6,621 nucleotides of DNA from an uncultured Bacteroidales bacterium (GCA_937906795.1 CALCUQ010000099.1:1-6621); one strand, 5' to 3'; counted from the first letter of the stretch, positions 1-6,621 are shown. Translations and numbers: made by a program. Notes: generated by a model from the sequence alone, not told the origin.

Positions 1-241
1 TTACAACATTATAACTTTCAATTTCAGCATTATTTTGTGCTATCCACTCTCCTATTTGCTTAGCTGTCTCCTCTGGAGACTTTTTGCTTATTTTAAGCAA
101 TTGGAAAGTAACCAAAGTTATATCCCCCTCAAACTCCTTTCTGGTTGCCTGGGTCTGAATCATTTTATCTTCAGCTTCAACCCCATAAAGAGATTTTATA
201 GCCTCTTTAGCTTTTAATGAAACAAATATTTCCGGATTCAT
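1..241 (-). CDS. argS: Arginyl-tRNA synthetase, N-terminal fragment (runs off the left edge)
   Basis: This is the first 80 codons of a cytoplasmic class I aminoacyl-tRNA synthetase that attaches arginine to tRNA-Arg. The visible part matches the N-terminal additional domain of ArgRS, which contacts the tRNA elbow. The most telling stretch is around residues 36-64: the sequence EFEGDITLVTFQLLKISKK is followed by SPEETAKQIGEW, the pattern seen in Bacteroidales ArgRS, except that the Pro I expect after the Phe is Gln here. The catalytic domain with its HIGH and KMSK-type motifs lies outside the window. The start is fixed by an in-frame TAG 30 bases upstream with no other start codon in between; the leader is A/T-rich without a Shine-Dalgarno sequence. 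It begins 30 bases after the symporter stop, so it is probably the third gene of a dcp-agcS-argS transcript. Identification is by remembered family similarity. Confidence 0.9.
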   Translation of the reverse strand, partial: MNPEIFVSLKAKEAIKSLYGVEAEDKMIQTQATRKEFEGDITLVTFQLLKISKKSPEETAKQIGEWIAQNNAEIESYNVV

Positions 242-271
242 TTTATATATTTCTATATTATTGTCTGACTA

Positions 272-1627
272 TTATTTTGATTTTTCCTCTTTTTCCTTAG
301 CAAGGAATTCATTTAGTGCAGCTTTAGCTTTAGGAGCCAAAATAAACAATGTAAACATTGTTGGGAAAGCCATTAAAGCATATGCCAAATCAATTATACC
401 TACAGCTGCCTTTAAAGGAATCATTGCAGCTACAACTATCATTACCAAATAGATATAATTATAATACTTGCCATATTTTGCACCAAACAGATAACTTGCA
501 CATTTGACACCATAATATGAATATGAGAACATTGTTGAGAATGCAAAAATAAGAACCATAAACATCAACAGATAACCACCCCAACCAGGGATTCCTGCCT
601 CAAAGGCTCCAATTGCAATCTCTAGACCTTTAACACTCTCTCCTGCAGTAGTATAATCACCTGTAAGCAGAATAGCAAGAGCTGTTAGAGTACAAACCAA
701 CCCAGAATCGATAGAAGGGCCTATCATCGCAACAAAACCCTCTCTTACCGGTACTGGATTTTTAGATGCACCATGCATCATTGAAGCTGTACCTACACCT
801 GCTTCATTTACAAGAGCTGCTCTTCTGGCTCCAATAATTGCAATTCCAACAACTGCACCAATACCTGCCTCAAAATTGAAAGCCTGTGTTACAATATCAT
901 AGAAAACAGCTGGAACGTCAGTTATATTTGAAATAATTATATAGAATACAATTAAGAAATATGAAGCAACCATAAAAGGAACAATCTTTGATGAAATTTT
1001 TGCAATTCTCTCAATTCCACCCAATACTACAACTGCAACTATAATTGTAATTATAAGACCAATGATAAATCTCAACTGGATTGTATTCTCAATACCGGCA
1101 GGAGTAGTGAATACAGTTGTAATAGCTTCAGTAAGCTGATTTGCCTGCATAATACAGAATGTACCAATCATACCAAAGATTGAGAAGAATACAGCCATTA
1201 GTTTCCAATTCTTGCCAATACCCTCAGTAATCATATACATTGGGCCACCCTGAACATGTCCCAAATCATCTTTACCCTTATACATAACAGACAAGGTTCC
1301 CTCAAAAAATTTGGTAGACATACCCACAACAGCACTTACCCACATCCAGAATATAGCACCAGGGCCTCCCATTGTAAGGGCAATGGCTACACCTGCAATA
1401 TTACCCATTCCAACGGTTGCAGCAATTGCACTTGTCAAGGCCTCAAAAGAACTTATTTGTCCCTCAACCTTTTCTCCATTATCCTTTAGAGAAGCAATAG
1501 CTTTACCCATAAAACGGAATGGAGCAAAACCAGAATAGAACAAGAAGAACAATCCACCACCTATCAATAGAAGGAACAGTGGCATTCCACACACAAAATC
1601 ACTTATTTTAACTATAATTTCTCCCAT
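272..1627 (-). CDS. agcS: Sodium:alanine/glycine symporter, AGCS family
   Basis: This 451-residue inner-membrane protein is a secondary transporter that couples sodium (or proton) entry to uptake of alanine or glycine. The family signature is clear: GMGNIAGV at residues 73-80, GGPGAIFWMW at 87-96 leading into a GM..K..EG stretch, GGPMYMI at 127-133 and NEAGVGTA at 274-281. Hydrophobic segments are spread over the whole length (for example about 15-35, 185-205, 213-233, 254-267, 353-370, 391-405 and 415-431), fitting the LeuT-like fold of about 11 helices. The C-terminus is short, charged and lysine/glutamate-rich, probably cytoplasmic. Length is normal for the family, with no sign of damage. 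The stop TAA is directly followed by an in-frame TAG. It starts 14 bases after the dcp stop and ends 30 bases before argS. Exact substrate (Ala, Gly, D-Ala, or another small amino acid) cannot be told from sequence. Confidence 0.95.
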   Translation of the reverse strand: MGEIIVKISDFVCGMPLFLLLIGGGLFFLFYSGFAPFRFMGKAIASLKDNGEKVEGQISSFEALTSAIAATVGMGNIAGVAIALTMGGPGAIFWMWVSAVVGMSTKFFEGTLSVMYKGKDDLGHVQGGPMYMITEGIGKNWKLMAVFFSIFGMIGTFCIMQANQLTEAITTVFTTPAGIENTIQLRFIIGLIITIIVAVVVLGGIERIAKISSKIVPFMVASYFLIVFYIIISNITDVPAVFYDIVTQAFNFEAGIGAVVGIAIIGARRAALVNEAGVGTASMMHGASKNPVPVREGFVAMIGPSIDSGLVCTLTALAILLTGDYTTAGESVKGLEIAIGAFEAGIPGWGGYLLMFMVLIFAFSTMFSYSYYGVKCASYLFGAKYGKYYNYIYLVMIVVAAMIPLKAAVGIIDLAYALMAFPTMFTLFILAPKAKAALNEFLAKEKEEKSK

Positions 1628-1641
1628 AACATATCAGTAAT

Positions 1642-3750
1642 TTAGTTAAGACCTCTATTTTTCAACAATGGAGCAATACCAGGCTGTTTGCCTCTAAAGT
1701 TCACATATAAATCCATTGCCTCAATCTCAGAACCTCTCTCAAGAATCTCTTTTCTATATTTGTCTGCAACCTGTTGATTGAAAATATCTCCTGTTTCCTC
1801 AAATGCATCAAAAGCATCTGCATCCAGCACCTCTGCCCATATATAGCTGTAATAACCGGCAGTATATCCGCCTGTAAATGTATGGCTGAAATATGTACTT
1901 CTGTATCTTGATGGAATTTGTTTCAAAATTCCTCTGTCAGACAACACTTTATTCTCAAAAGCATTTACATCCAAATTCTCAGGAATAGATTTTAATGTAT
2001 GATAATCCATATCCAAATATGACGCAGCAAGATACTCAACAGTAGCAAAGCCCTGACCATATTTGCCAGCCTTAACCATCTTATCTACAAGTTCCTGAGG
2101 AATAACTTCGCCAGTAATATAATGTTTGGCATAAACCTTTAGAACTTCTGGTTTAAATGCCCAATGCTCATTCAATTGAGAAGGCAACTCAACAAAGTCT
2201 CTTGGATAACCGCCAAGTCCATCATATTTTACATCTCTCATCAAACTTGCCAAGCCATGACCAAATTCGTGGAAATATGTCTCAACCTCATCGGTAGTAA
2301 GTAAAGCAGGCTTGTCACCAACCGGTCTTGTAAAGTTTCCTGCAATTGTAACAAGAGGAATAATTCTATTACCATTTTCATCATACGACTGTCCTCTGAA
2401 TCCGCCGCACCAAGCACCTGCTCTCTTAGCCCCAGGTCTTGCAAACATATCAAAGAACACAACACCAATCACTGTGTTGTCTTTATCCTTTACCTCAAAT
2501 GCAACAGCCTCAGGATGAGGAAGCGGAACATTTGTAAGTTGTGTGAATTGCAATCCGAACAATTTGTTTGCAACATAGAATACACCCTCTCTTACATTTT
2601 CCATTTTAAAATAAGGGGCCATTTGAGACTCACTCAAATCAAATTTGGCTTTCATTGATTTTTGTGCATAATATCTCCAGTCCCAAGCCTCAAGCTCTAT
2701 ATTTGAACCCTCTTGAGCAATTATCTTACGCATATCATTAGCCTCATTATGGGCAACTTTAATGGCAGGAGCCCATATTTGGTCCAACAAATTGTATACA
2801 GCCTGGGATGTTTTTGCCATTCTGTCATCAAGAATGAAATCTGCAGAGGTCTCATAACCCATAATTTTAGCTTTCTGCAATCTCAAATCAATAAGTTGTC
2901 TGATAACCTCTTTATTGTCCTGCTCGTTGTTATTGTTACATCTGTTCAAATAAGCAGTAAGAATTTTTTCTCTAAGCTCTCTGTTATCAGCATTTGCCAA
3001 GAAAGGCATAATACTAGGATTATCCAATCCAAAATACCATTTACCCTCCTCTCCTGCTTTTTTTGCACGAGCAGCAGCCTCAGCAATCTGATCTTCTGTT
3101 AGTCCCGACAAATCTTTTTCATTGTCTACAATAAGAACAAAAGCAGCTGTCTCTTTAAGCATATTCTGACCAAACTGAAGTTGAAGTGCGGAAATTTTTG
3201 AGTTTATGTTCTTCAATTCCTCTTTTTTGTCGGCCGACAAATTTGCTCCACTTCTTTCAAATCCCTTGTAAATAAGCTCTACCAATCTCATCTGATCTGC
3301 ATCAAGATTTAGAGAATCTCTTTTTTGATATACAGCTTTTACTCTTTGGAACAATTTGTCATTCATACTTATAGCACTGCTGTGTGCACTTCTAAGTGGG
3401 GACAATTCAGTAGCAATTGCTCTAATTTCATCGTTTGAGTCCACTCCACTTACACTTCCAAATACAGCAGAAACATTTGACAACAGTTCACCTGACTTGT
3501 CATATGCCAGAATTGTATTCTCAAAATTTGGTTCCTGCGGATTGTTTACAATAGCATCAATTTCTGCCAAATGAGCATCCATAGCTACTTTAAATGCCGG
3601 AAGATAATGTTCTGCCTTTACTTTTTCGAAAGGAGGAATCTGATATGGAGTATCCCACTCTTCCAATAGAGGATTTACATCAGATTTATTAGAGGCACAA
3701 GAAGATACCAAAATTCCTGCAGCCATAAGTGATAGTAAATATTTATTCAT
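1642..3750 (-). CDS. dcp: M3-family zinc peptidase (peptidyl-dipeptidase Dcp type), lipoprotein
   Basis: This 702-residue zinc metallopeptidase of the thimet oligopeptidase/Dcp family (M3) probably removes dipeptides from the C-terminus of short peptides. The zinc site is intact: HEFGH at residues 494-498 and the third ligand Glu521 in DFVELPSQ. The C-terminal substrate-binding segment HTFTGGYTAGYYSYIWAE (623-640) holds the conserved His623 and Tyr residues 629, 633 and 636. The N-terminus is a lipoprotein signal: positively charged start, hydrophobic core at 4-15 and lipobox VSSC with Cys18. The mature protein should therefore be lipid-anchored in the envelope rather than cytoplasmic like E. 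coli Dcp. No clear Bacteroidetes surface-export signal (K/D/E-rich) follows the Cys, so the periplasmic face is the simpler guess. Length is normal. It lies 56 bases after rpoD, beyond a terminator, and heads the tight dcp-agcS-argS cluster. Endo- versus dipeptidyl-carboxypeptidase activity cannot be decided here. Confidence 0.95.
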   Translation of the reverse strand: MNKYLLSLMAAGILVSSCASNKSDVNPLLEEWDTPYQIPPFEKVKAEHYLPAFKVAMDAHLAEIDAIVNNPQEPNFENTILAYDKSGELLSNVSAVFGSVSGVDSNDEIRAIATELSPLRSAHSSAISMNDKLFQRVKAVYQKRDSLNLDADQMRLVELIYKGFERSGANLSADKKEELKNINSKISALQLQFGQNMLKETAAFVLIVDNEKDLSGLTEDQIAEAAARAKKAGEEGKWYFGLDNPSIMPFLANADNRELREKILTAYLNRCNNNNEQDNKEVIRQLIDLRLQKAKIMGYETSADFILDDRMAKTSQAVYNLLDQIWAPAIKVAHNEANDMRKIIAQEGSNIELEAWDWRYYAQKSMKAKFDLSESQMAPYFKMENVREGVFYVANKLFGLQFTQLTNVPLPHPEAVAFEVKDKDNTVIGVVFFDMFARPGAKRAGAWCGGFRGQSYDENGNRIIPLVTIAGNFTRPVGDKPALLTTDEVETYFHEFGHGLASLMRDVKYDGLGGYPRDFVELPSQLNEHWAFKPEVLKVYAKHYITGEVIPQELVDKMVKAGKYGQGFATVEYLAASYLDMDYHTLKSIPENLDVNAFENKVLSDRGILKQIPSRYRSTYFSHTFTGGYTAGYYSYIWAEVLDADAFDAFEETGDIFNQQVADKYRKEILERGSEIEAMDLYVNFRGKQPGIAPLLKNRGLN

Positions 3751-3788
3751 AGTTTCAATTATTATTTTTCAATTTCAGGTATACACAT

Positions 3789-3829
3789 AAAAATGCTAAA
3801 GAGCACCTATCCTAGGTAGCTCTTTAGCA
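3789..3829 (-). terminator. Intrinsic terminator of rpoD, overlapping its last codons
   Basis: Perfect 11-bp arms TGCTAAAGAGC (3794-3804) and GCTCTTTAGCA (3819-3829) enclose a further 5-bp helix (3805-3809 with 3813-3817) after a single bulged A at 3818, leaving a 3-base loop. Read on the minus strand, the hairpin is followed at once by five T (3793-3789), the layout of a Rho-independent terminator. On the plus strand no T-run follows, so it works for minus-strand transcription only. The upstream arm and loop lie inside rpoD: they include the codons for the last residues and the stop TAG at 3809-3807. Confidence 0.88.
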
Positions 3830-4667
3830 ATTTACTTCTTGCGCTATGTCTTAGTCTTCTTATAGCTTTTTCCTTAATCTGTCTTACTCTCTCACGCGTC
3901 AAGCCAAAATATTCCCCTATCTCTTCCAAAGTCATCTCCTGAGCTCCAATTCCAAAGAAATATTTTACTATATCCCTCTCTCTTTCAGTTAAAGTGGAAA
4001 GTGCACGTTCAATCTCTTTATTCAAAGATTCATTAACAAGTCCTCTGTCTGCATTTGGAGAATCCGGATTGCTCAATACATCAAGCAGACTGTTATCTTC
4101 TCCATCTACAAAAGGAGCATCCATTGAAACATGTCTTCCAGACACTCTTAATGTATCAGCAATTTTATCTTTTGGAATTTCCAATATTTCTGCAAGTTCC
4201 TCTGGAGAAGGCATTCTTTCATTCTTCTGCTCAAAAATTGACAAAGCTTTATTGATCTTGTTCAATGAACCCACCTGATTAAGCGGAAGTCTTACAATTC
4301 TTGATTGCTCTGCCAATGCCTGCAAAATTGATTGTCTGATCCACCAAACTGCATAAGAGATAAATTTAAAACCTCTTGTCTCATCAAATTTTTCAGCAGC
4401 TTTAATAAGGCCAAGGTTTCCTTCATTAATAAGGTCAGGCAAACTTAAACCCTGATTCTGATACTGCTTAGCAACAGAAACAACAAATCTAAGGTTTGCT
4501 CTTGTCAATTTTTCCAAAGCCTGTTGATCACCTTTTTTAATACGTTGAGCCAACTCAACTTCTTCTTCTACAGTAATCAACTCCTCTCTACCAATTTCTT
4601 GAAGATACTTATCCAGAGATGCACTCTCTCTGTTAGTTATGGATTTTGTAATTTTTAACTGTCTCAT
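3807..4667 (-). CDS. rpoD: Primary (housekeeping) sigma factor of RNA polymerase
   Basis: This 286-residue cytoplasmic protein is the Bacteroidetes-type primary sigma-70 factor, which directs RNA polymerase to most promoters. Domains in order: region 1.2 (about 16-49), region 2 (about 50-120) with NEGNLGLIKAAEKFDETRG and the -10-recognition and melting helix YAVWWIRQS (105-113), region 3 (about 130-205), and region 4 (about 215-280) with the helix-turn-helix from Met245 to Ala268 containing TRERVRQIKEKAIRRLR. There is no region 1.1, so the protein is about half the size of E. coli RpoD, as is normal for this phylum. The N-terminal MRQLKITKSITNRESASLDK and C-terminal SKLLKSYLG match Bacteroides RpoD as I remember it. 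Its own promoter candidate lies in the 57-base gap after htrA, and a terminator overlaps its 3' end, so it can be a monocistronic transcript or the end of an htrA-rpoD transcript. Confidence 0.98.
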   Translation of the reverse strand: MRQLKITKSITNRESASLDKYLQEIGREELITVEEEVELAQRIKKGDQQALEKLTRANLRFVVSVAKQYQNQGLSLPDLINEGNLGLIKAAEKFDETRGFKFISYAVWWIRQSILQALAEQSRIVRLPLNQVGSLNKINKALSIFEQKNERMPSPEELAEILEIPKDKIADTLRVSGRHVSMDAPFVDGEDNSLLDVLSNPDSPNADRGLVNESLNKEIERALSTLTERERDIVKYFFGIGAQEMTLEEIGEYFGLTRERVRQIKEKAIRRLRHSARSKLLKSYLG

Positions 4668-4684
4668 ATAGCCAAATTATCGCG

Positions 4685-4716
4685 TAAAGGTACAACTACT
4701 TTTCAAATTAACCAAA
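4685..4716 (-). promoter_or_regulatory. Bacteroides-type promoter candidate for rpoD
   Basis: On the minus strand the gap between htrA and rpoD contains TTTG (4716-4713), a 20-base spacer, and TACCTTTA (4692-4685). The second element matches five of the six fixed positions of the Bacteroides -7 consensus TAnnTTTG, and the first is an exact -33 element at a usual distance. Transcription would begin roughly 10-15 bases before the rpoD ATG, giving a very short leader. This is a pattern match only; AT-rich DNA produces such matches by chance. Confidence 0.45.
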
Positions 4717-4724
4717 AGATTATA

Positions 4725-5852
4725 TTAAAAATCAGTTCCCTTTAAAACCACAGTCAGAATTCTTTCTACTCCATCTCTGACAATTGTAATCTGGATGCTT
4801 TCACCTGGACTATATTTGCTTATTGCAGCCTGAACATCAGAAGGGGTTTTAACAGTTACCCCATTTATAGAAACAATAACATCTCCAGCTCGTATTTCTG
4901 CAAGATATGCCGCTGAATTCTTCATAACCTCTGCAACAAAAACGCCTTCTGCCCCGCTCTCCATTTTGGCCATATGTGCCAACTCCTGTGTAAGTTCTGT
5001 CATAGAAATTCCAAGCATTGCCCTATTTACCGTTCCAAATTGCTTCAAATCCTCAACAACCTTCTGGGCAATGGAAATAGGCACCGCAAACGAATAACCA
5101 GTATACGACCCAGTATTTGAGGCAATAGCAGTATTAATACCAACCAATTCTCCTTTTATGTTAACAAGTGCTCCTCCACTGTTTCCCGGATTTACTGCAG
5201 CATCGGTTTGAATAAATGACTCTATTTTAAATGCAGCAGATCTGTCGGGAAGAGAACGGCCTTTTGCACTTACAATACCGGCAGTAATTGTGCTTCTCAA
5301 ATTGAACGGGCTACCTATAGCAAGCACCCACTCTCCCAATCTCAGATTATCTGAATCTCCCAATGGAACAGTTGGCAAATCCACTCCATCTACCTTAAGC
5401 AGAGCAATATCGGTTACCGGATCTGCCCCAACCAGCACTGCATTGAACTGCTTATTGTTTGCCAAAGTAACTTCTATTGCAGTAGCACCAGCTACAACAT
5501 GGTTATTTGTAATAATGTATCCGTCACTCGAAATTATTACTCCCGACCCTGAATTTGTACTCTCGCGTGGAGCAGAAGGAATTCCCAGAAACAATTCCAA
5601 TATACTTCTTTCTCTGGATGTCTGAACTCTCTTTACAACTTTAACATATACTACCGCATCCACAGTATTTTCTGCCGCATAAGTAAAATCGGGATATGAA
5701 CCGTTAATTGTAATATTTTCACCTTTAACATTGCTACCGGAAATTAGCCCCGTGCCACAATTGTCACCATTACCAAAATACTTGACAATAGCAAATGCCA
5801 CAATGGCATTTATAACTAGTCCAATAACAAATAAAACTCCGTTTTTCTTCAT
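4725..5852 (-). CDS. htrA: HtrA/Deg-family serine protease, membrane-anchored, single PDZ domain
   Basis: This 375-residue envelope protease of the trypsin-like HtrA/Deg family (S1C) should cleave or sense misfolded periplasmic proteins. An N-terminal hydrophobic segment (about 6-23) follows MKKN and has no convincing cleavage site, so it is probably an inner-membrane anchor. The protease domain (about 55-255) has the full triad: His118 in TNNHVV, Asp148 in ADPVTDIALLKV and Ser225 in NPGNSGGAL. One PDZ domain follows (about 272-370), with the peptide-binding loop near MLGI (279-282) and the typical AGDVIVSING turn. Most Bacteroidales HtrA proteins I recall are nearer 500 residues with two PDZ domains; here translation stops soon after the first, and the following 57 bases hold the rpoD promoter candidate, leaving no room for a lost second domain. 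The layout resembles E. coli DegS. It is divergent from dnaN and co-directional with rpoD. No clear promoter is visible upstream. Confidence 0.93.
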   Translation of the reverse strand: MKKNGVLFVIGLVINAIVAFAIVKYFGNGDNCGTGLISGSNVKGENITINGSYPDFTYAAENTVDAVVYVKVVKRVQTSRERSILELFLGIPSAPRESTNSGSGVIISSDGYIITNNHVVAGATAIEVTLANNKQFNAVLVGADPVTDIALLKVDGVDLPTVPLGDSDNLRLGEWVLAIGSPFNLRSTITAGIVSAKGRSLPDRSAAFKIESFIQTDAAVNPGNSGGALVNIKGELVGINTAIASNTGSYTGYSFAVPISIAQKVVEDLKQFGTVNRAMLGISMTELTQELAHMAKMESGAEGVFVAEVMKNSAAYLAEIRAGDVIVSINGVTVKTPSDVQAAISKYSPGESIQITIVRDGVERILTVVLKGTDF

Positions 5853-5885
5853 AACATCATTTTTTTAATTCATACATTCAAAACT

Positions 5886-5915
5886 CAAATTATATGCCAA
5901 ATTTTTATATATTTG
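5886..5915. repeat. Imperfect inverted repeat over the dnaN -7 element
   Basis: CAAAT at 5886-5890 pairs with ATTTG at 5911-5915, and after a one-base bulge (T5891) ATAT at 5892-5895 pairs with ATAT at 5907-5910, giving nine pairs around an 11-base loop. The right arm contains the dnaN -7 candidate. It sits in the 87-base divergent htrA-dnaN gap. It could be an operator, but nearly all pairs are A-T and chance is a serious alternative. Confidence 0.2.
5908..5915 (+). promoter_or_regulatory. -7 promoter element candidate for dnaN
   Basis: TATATTTG is an exact match to the Bacteroides -7 consensus TAnnTTTG and lies 24 bases before the dnaN ATG, which would place the transcription start about 15-20 bases upstream of the gene. 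There is no good TTTG at the -33 position (the bases about 20 upstream read CTCA), but that element is the less conserved one. Pattern match only. Confidence 0.45.
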
Positions 5916-5939
5916 TATGCTAATTAAAATTTAAAAATT

Positions 5940-6621
5940 ATGAGATTTGTTGTTTCGAGTACAGATTTATTACAATGTTTATTATCGCTTCAAAGAGTAA
6001 TAGTTGGTTCTAAAAGTTCATTGCCAATTCTGGAGAGTTTTATGTTTGTATTGGAAGGCAATACCTTAACAGTTACTGCGTCTGATTTTGAGACTACTCT
6101 TAAAACGGTACTGACAATTGATACAGTTGAGCAAGGTGGGGAAATTGCTGTACCTGCAAAACTATTGACAGATTCTCTAAAAGAGCTTCCAACACAACCA
6201 ATTGAAGTATCAACTCAAGAAGATAAGAATCTTATCAACATCAATTGGGCAAGCGGAAATGCCCAGATTCCATACTCTGGTGTAGAAGAGTATCCGGAAC
6301 TTCCTGTTCTGAATAACCCAACAACACTAACAATAAATGCACAAACGTTGGCAGAAGGTATAAACAGTACATTATATGCAACAGCAGATGAGGAATTGAG
6401 ACCTGTTATGAACGGAATATACTTTGATATTGTTCCAGAATCTACAACTCTTGTTGCTTCAAATGCCCACAAACTTGTTTACTACAGAAGAATGGATATA
6501 AATGCACCAGCAACATCATCTTTCATTCTGCCTAAAAAACCTGCCAATATTTTAAAGAGCAATCTGGCAAAAATCTCCAATAAGGATGTGGAAAAAATCG
6601 TCTTCGAGCATCTTATTGCCT
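5940..6621 (+). CDS. dnaN: DNA polymerase III beta sliding clamp, N-terminal fragment (runs off the right edge)
   Basis: This is the first 227 codons of the beta clamp (usually about 370 residues), the ring that holds DNA polymerase III and other partners on DNA. Domain I covers about 1-122: the start MRFVVSSTDLLQCL, the KSSLPILESF motif at 25-34, ASDFETTL at 47-54 and the PYSGVEEYPELP turn at 111-122. Domain II begins about 127 and includes RPVMNGIYFD (154-163), VASNAHKLVYYR (172-183) and FILPKKPA (195-202). The third domain is outside the window. The Asp usual in the [ST]D[GA]H[RK]L pocket motif is Asn175 here. The ATG is the only sensible start: an in-frame TAA lies at 5925-5927 and no other start codon lies between. 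It is divergent from htrA, with its own promoter candidate, and no dnaA is seen beside it. Confidence 0.95.
   Translation, partial: MRFVVSSTDLLQCLLSLQRVIVGSKSSLPILESFMFVLEGNTLTVTASDFETTLKTVLTIDTVEQGGEIAVPAKLLTDSLKELPTQPIEVSTQEDKNLININWASGNAQIPYSGVEEYPELPVLNNPTTLTINAQTLAEGINSTLYATADEELRPVMNGIYFDIVPESTTLVASNAHKLVYYRRMDINAPATSSFILPKKPANILKSNLAKISNKDVEKIVFEHLIA

Noticed and set aside
2713..3102. A 129-codon open frame on the plus strand opposite dcp
   Set aside because: It is antisense to a clear M3 peptidase gene, its translation resembles no family I know, and its composition is that expected of the reverse frame.
3776..3783. TATACCTG on the minus strand as a -7 element for dcp
   Set aside because: It matches only four of six fixed positions and has no TTTG about 20 bases upstream, where the rpoD terminator arm lies. 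dcp must have a promoter or depend on readthrough, but this site is too weak to annotate.
5290..5625. A 111-codon plus-strand open frame opposite htrA, and similar frames opposite rpoD and agcS
   Set aside because: All lie wholly inside well-supported genes on the other strand and have no recognisable domains or leaders.
5849..5860. A three-codon frame (ATG ATG TTA TGA) overlapping the htrA start by ATGA, as a possible translational leader
   Set aside because: Such minimal frames arise easily in AT-rich leaders, and nothing else supports a regulatory role.
6215..6472. An 85-codon minus-strand open frame inside dnaN
   Set aside because: It is the reverse of confidently identified clamp sequence.
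1..6621. A search for a novel system: CRISPR repeats, transposase remnants, toxin-antitoxin pairs, direct repeats at insertion edges, tRNA-like folds
   Set aside because: Nothing of the kind is visible; the window is almost fully occupied by six recognised housekeeping genes, with gaps of 14-87 bases.

Overview
The window is an AT-rich stretch of chromosomal housekeeping DNA, most likely from a member of the Bacteroidales (phylum Bacteroidota). Three things support this. The 286-residue primary sigma factor starts directly at region 1.2, has no acidic region 1.1, and has the near-invariant N- and C-terminal sequences of Bacteroidales RpoD. No gene start is preceded by a Shine-Dalgarno sequence; all have A/T-rich leaders. 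Two intergenic regions carry matches to the Bacteroides-type promoter (TTTG at -33, TAnnTTTG at -7). The genus cannot be told from the sequence alone.

Layout: five genes lie on the minus strand and one on the plus strand. Read in the direction of minus-strand transcription (right to left), they are htrA (membrane-anchored HtrA/Deg serine protease with one PDZ domain), rpoD (primary sigma factor), a strong intrinsic terminator that overlaps the end of rpoD, then dcp (lipoprotein M3 metallopeptidase), agcS (sodium:alanine/glycine symporter) and the first 80 codons of argS (arginyl-tRNA synthetase), which runs off the left edge. On the right, dnaN (DNA polymerase III sliding clamp) is transcribed divergently from htrA and runs off the right edge after 227 codons.

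There appear to be three transcription blocks. The first is htrA-rpoD, with an additional promoter candidate directly before rpoD, closed by the terminator. The second is dcp-agcS-argS, with gaps of only 14 and 30 bases and therefore probably co-transcribed. The third is dnaN, from its own promoter in the 87-base divergent gap. Functionally, the second block links peptide trimming in the envelope, uptake of a small amino acid and charging of tRNA. The other two hold general transcription, envelope quality control and replication.

The coding content is ordinary. I see no mobile element, CRISPR array, defence system, RNA gene or unrecognised gene, and no intergenic gap exceeds 90 bases. The points worth a second look are small: the terminator built into the rpoD 3' end, the promoter candidates, the single-PDZ layout of HtrA, an Asn in the clamp peptide-pocket motif, and the likely dcp-agcS-argS operon.
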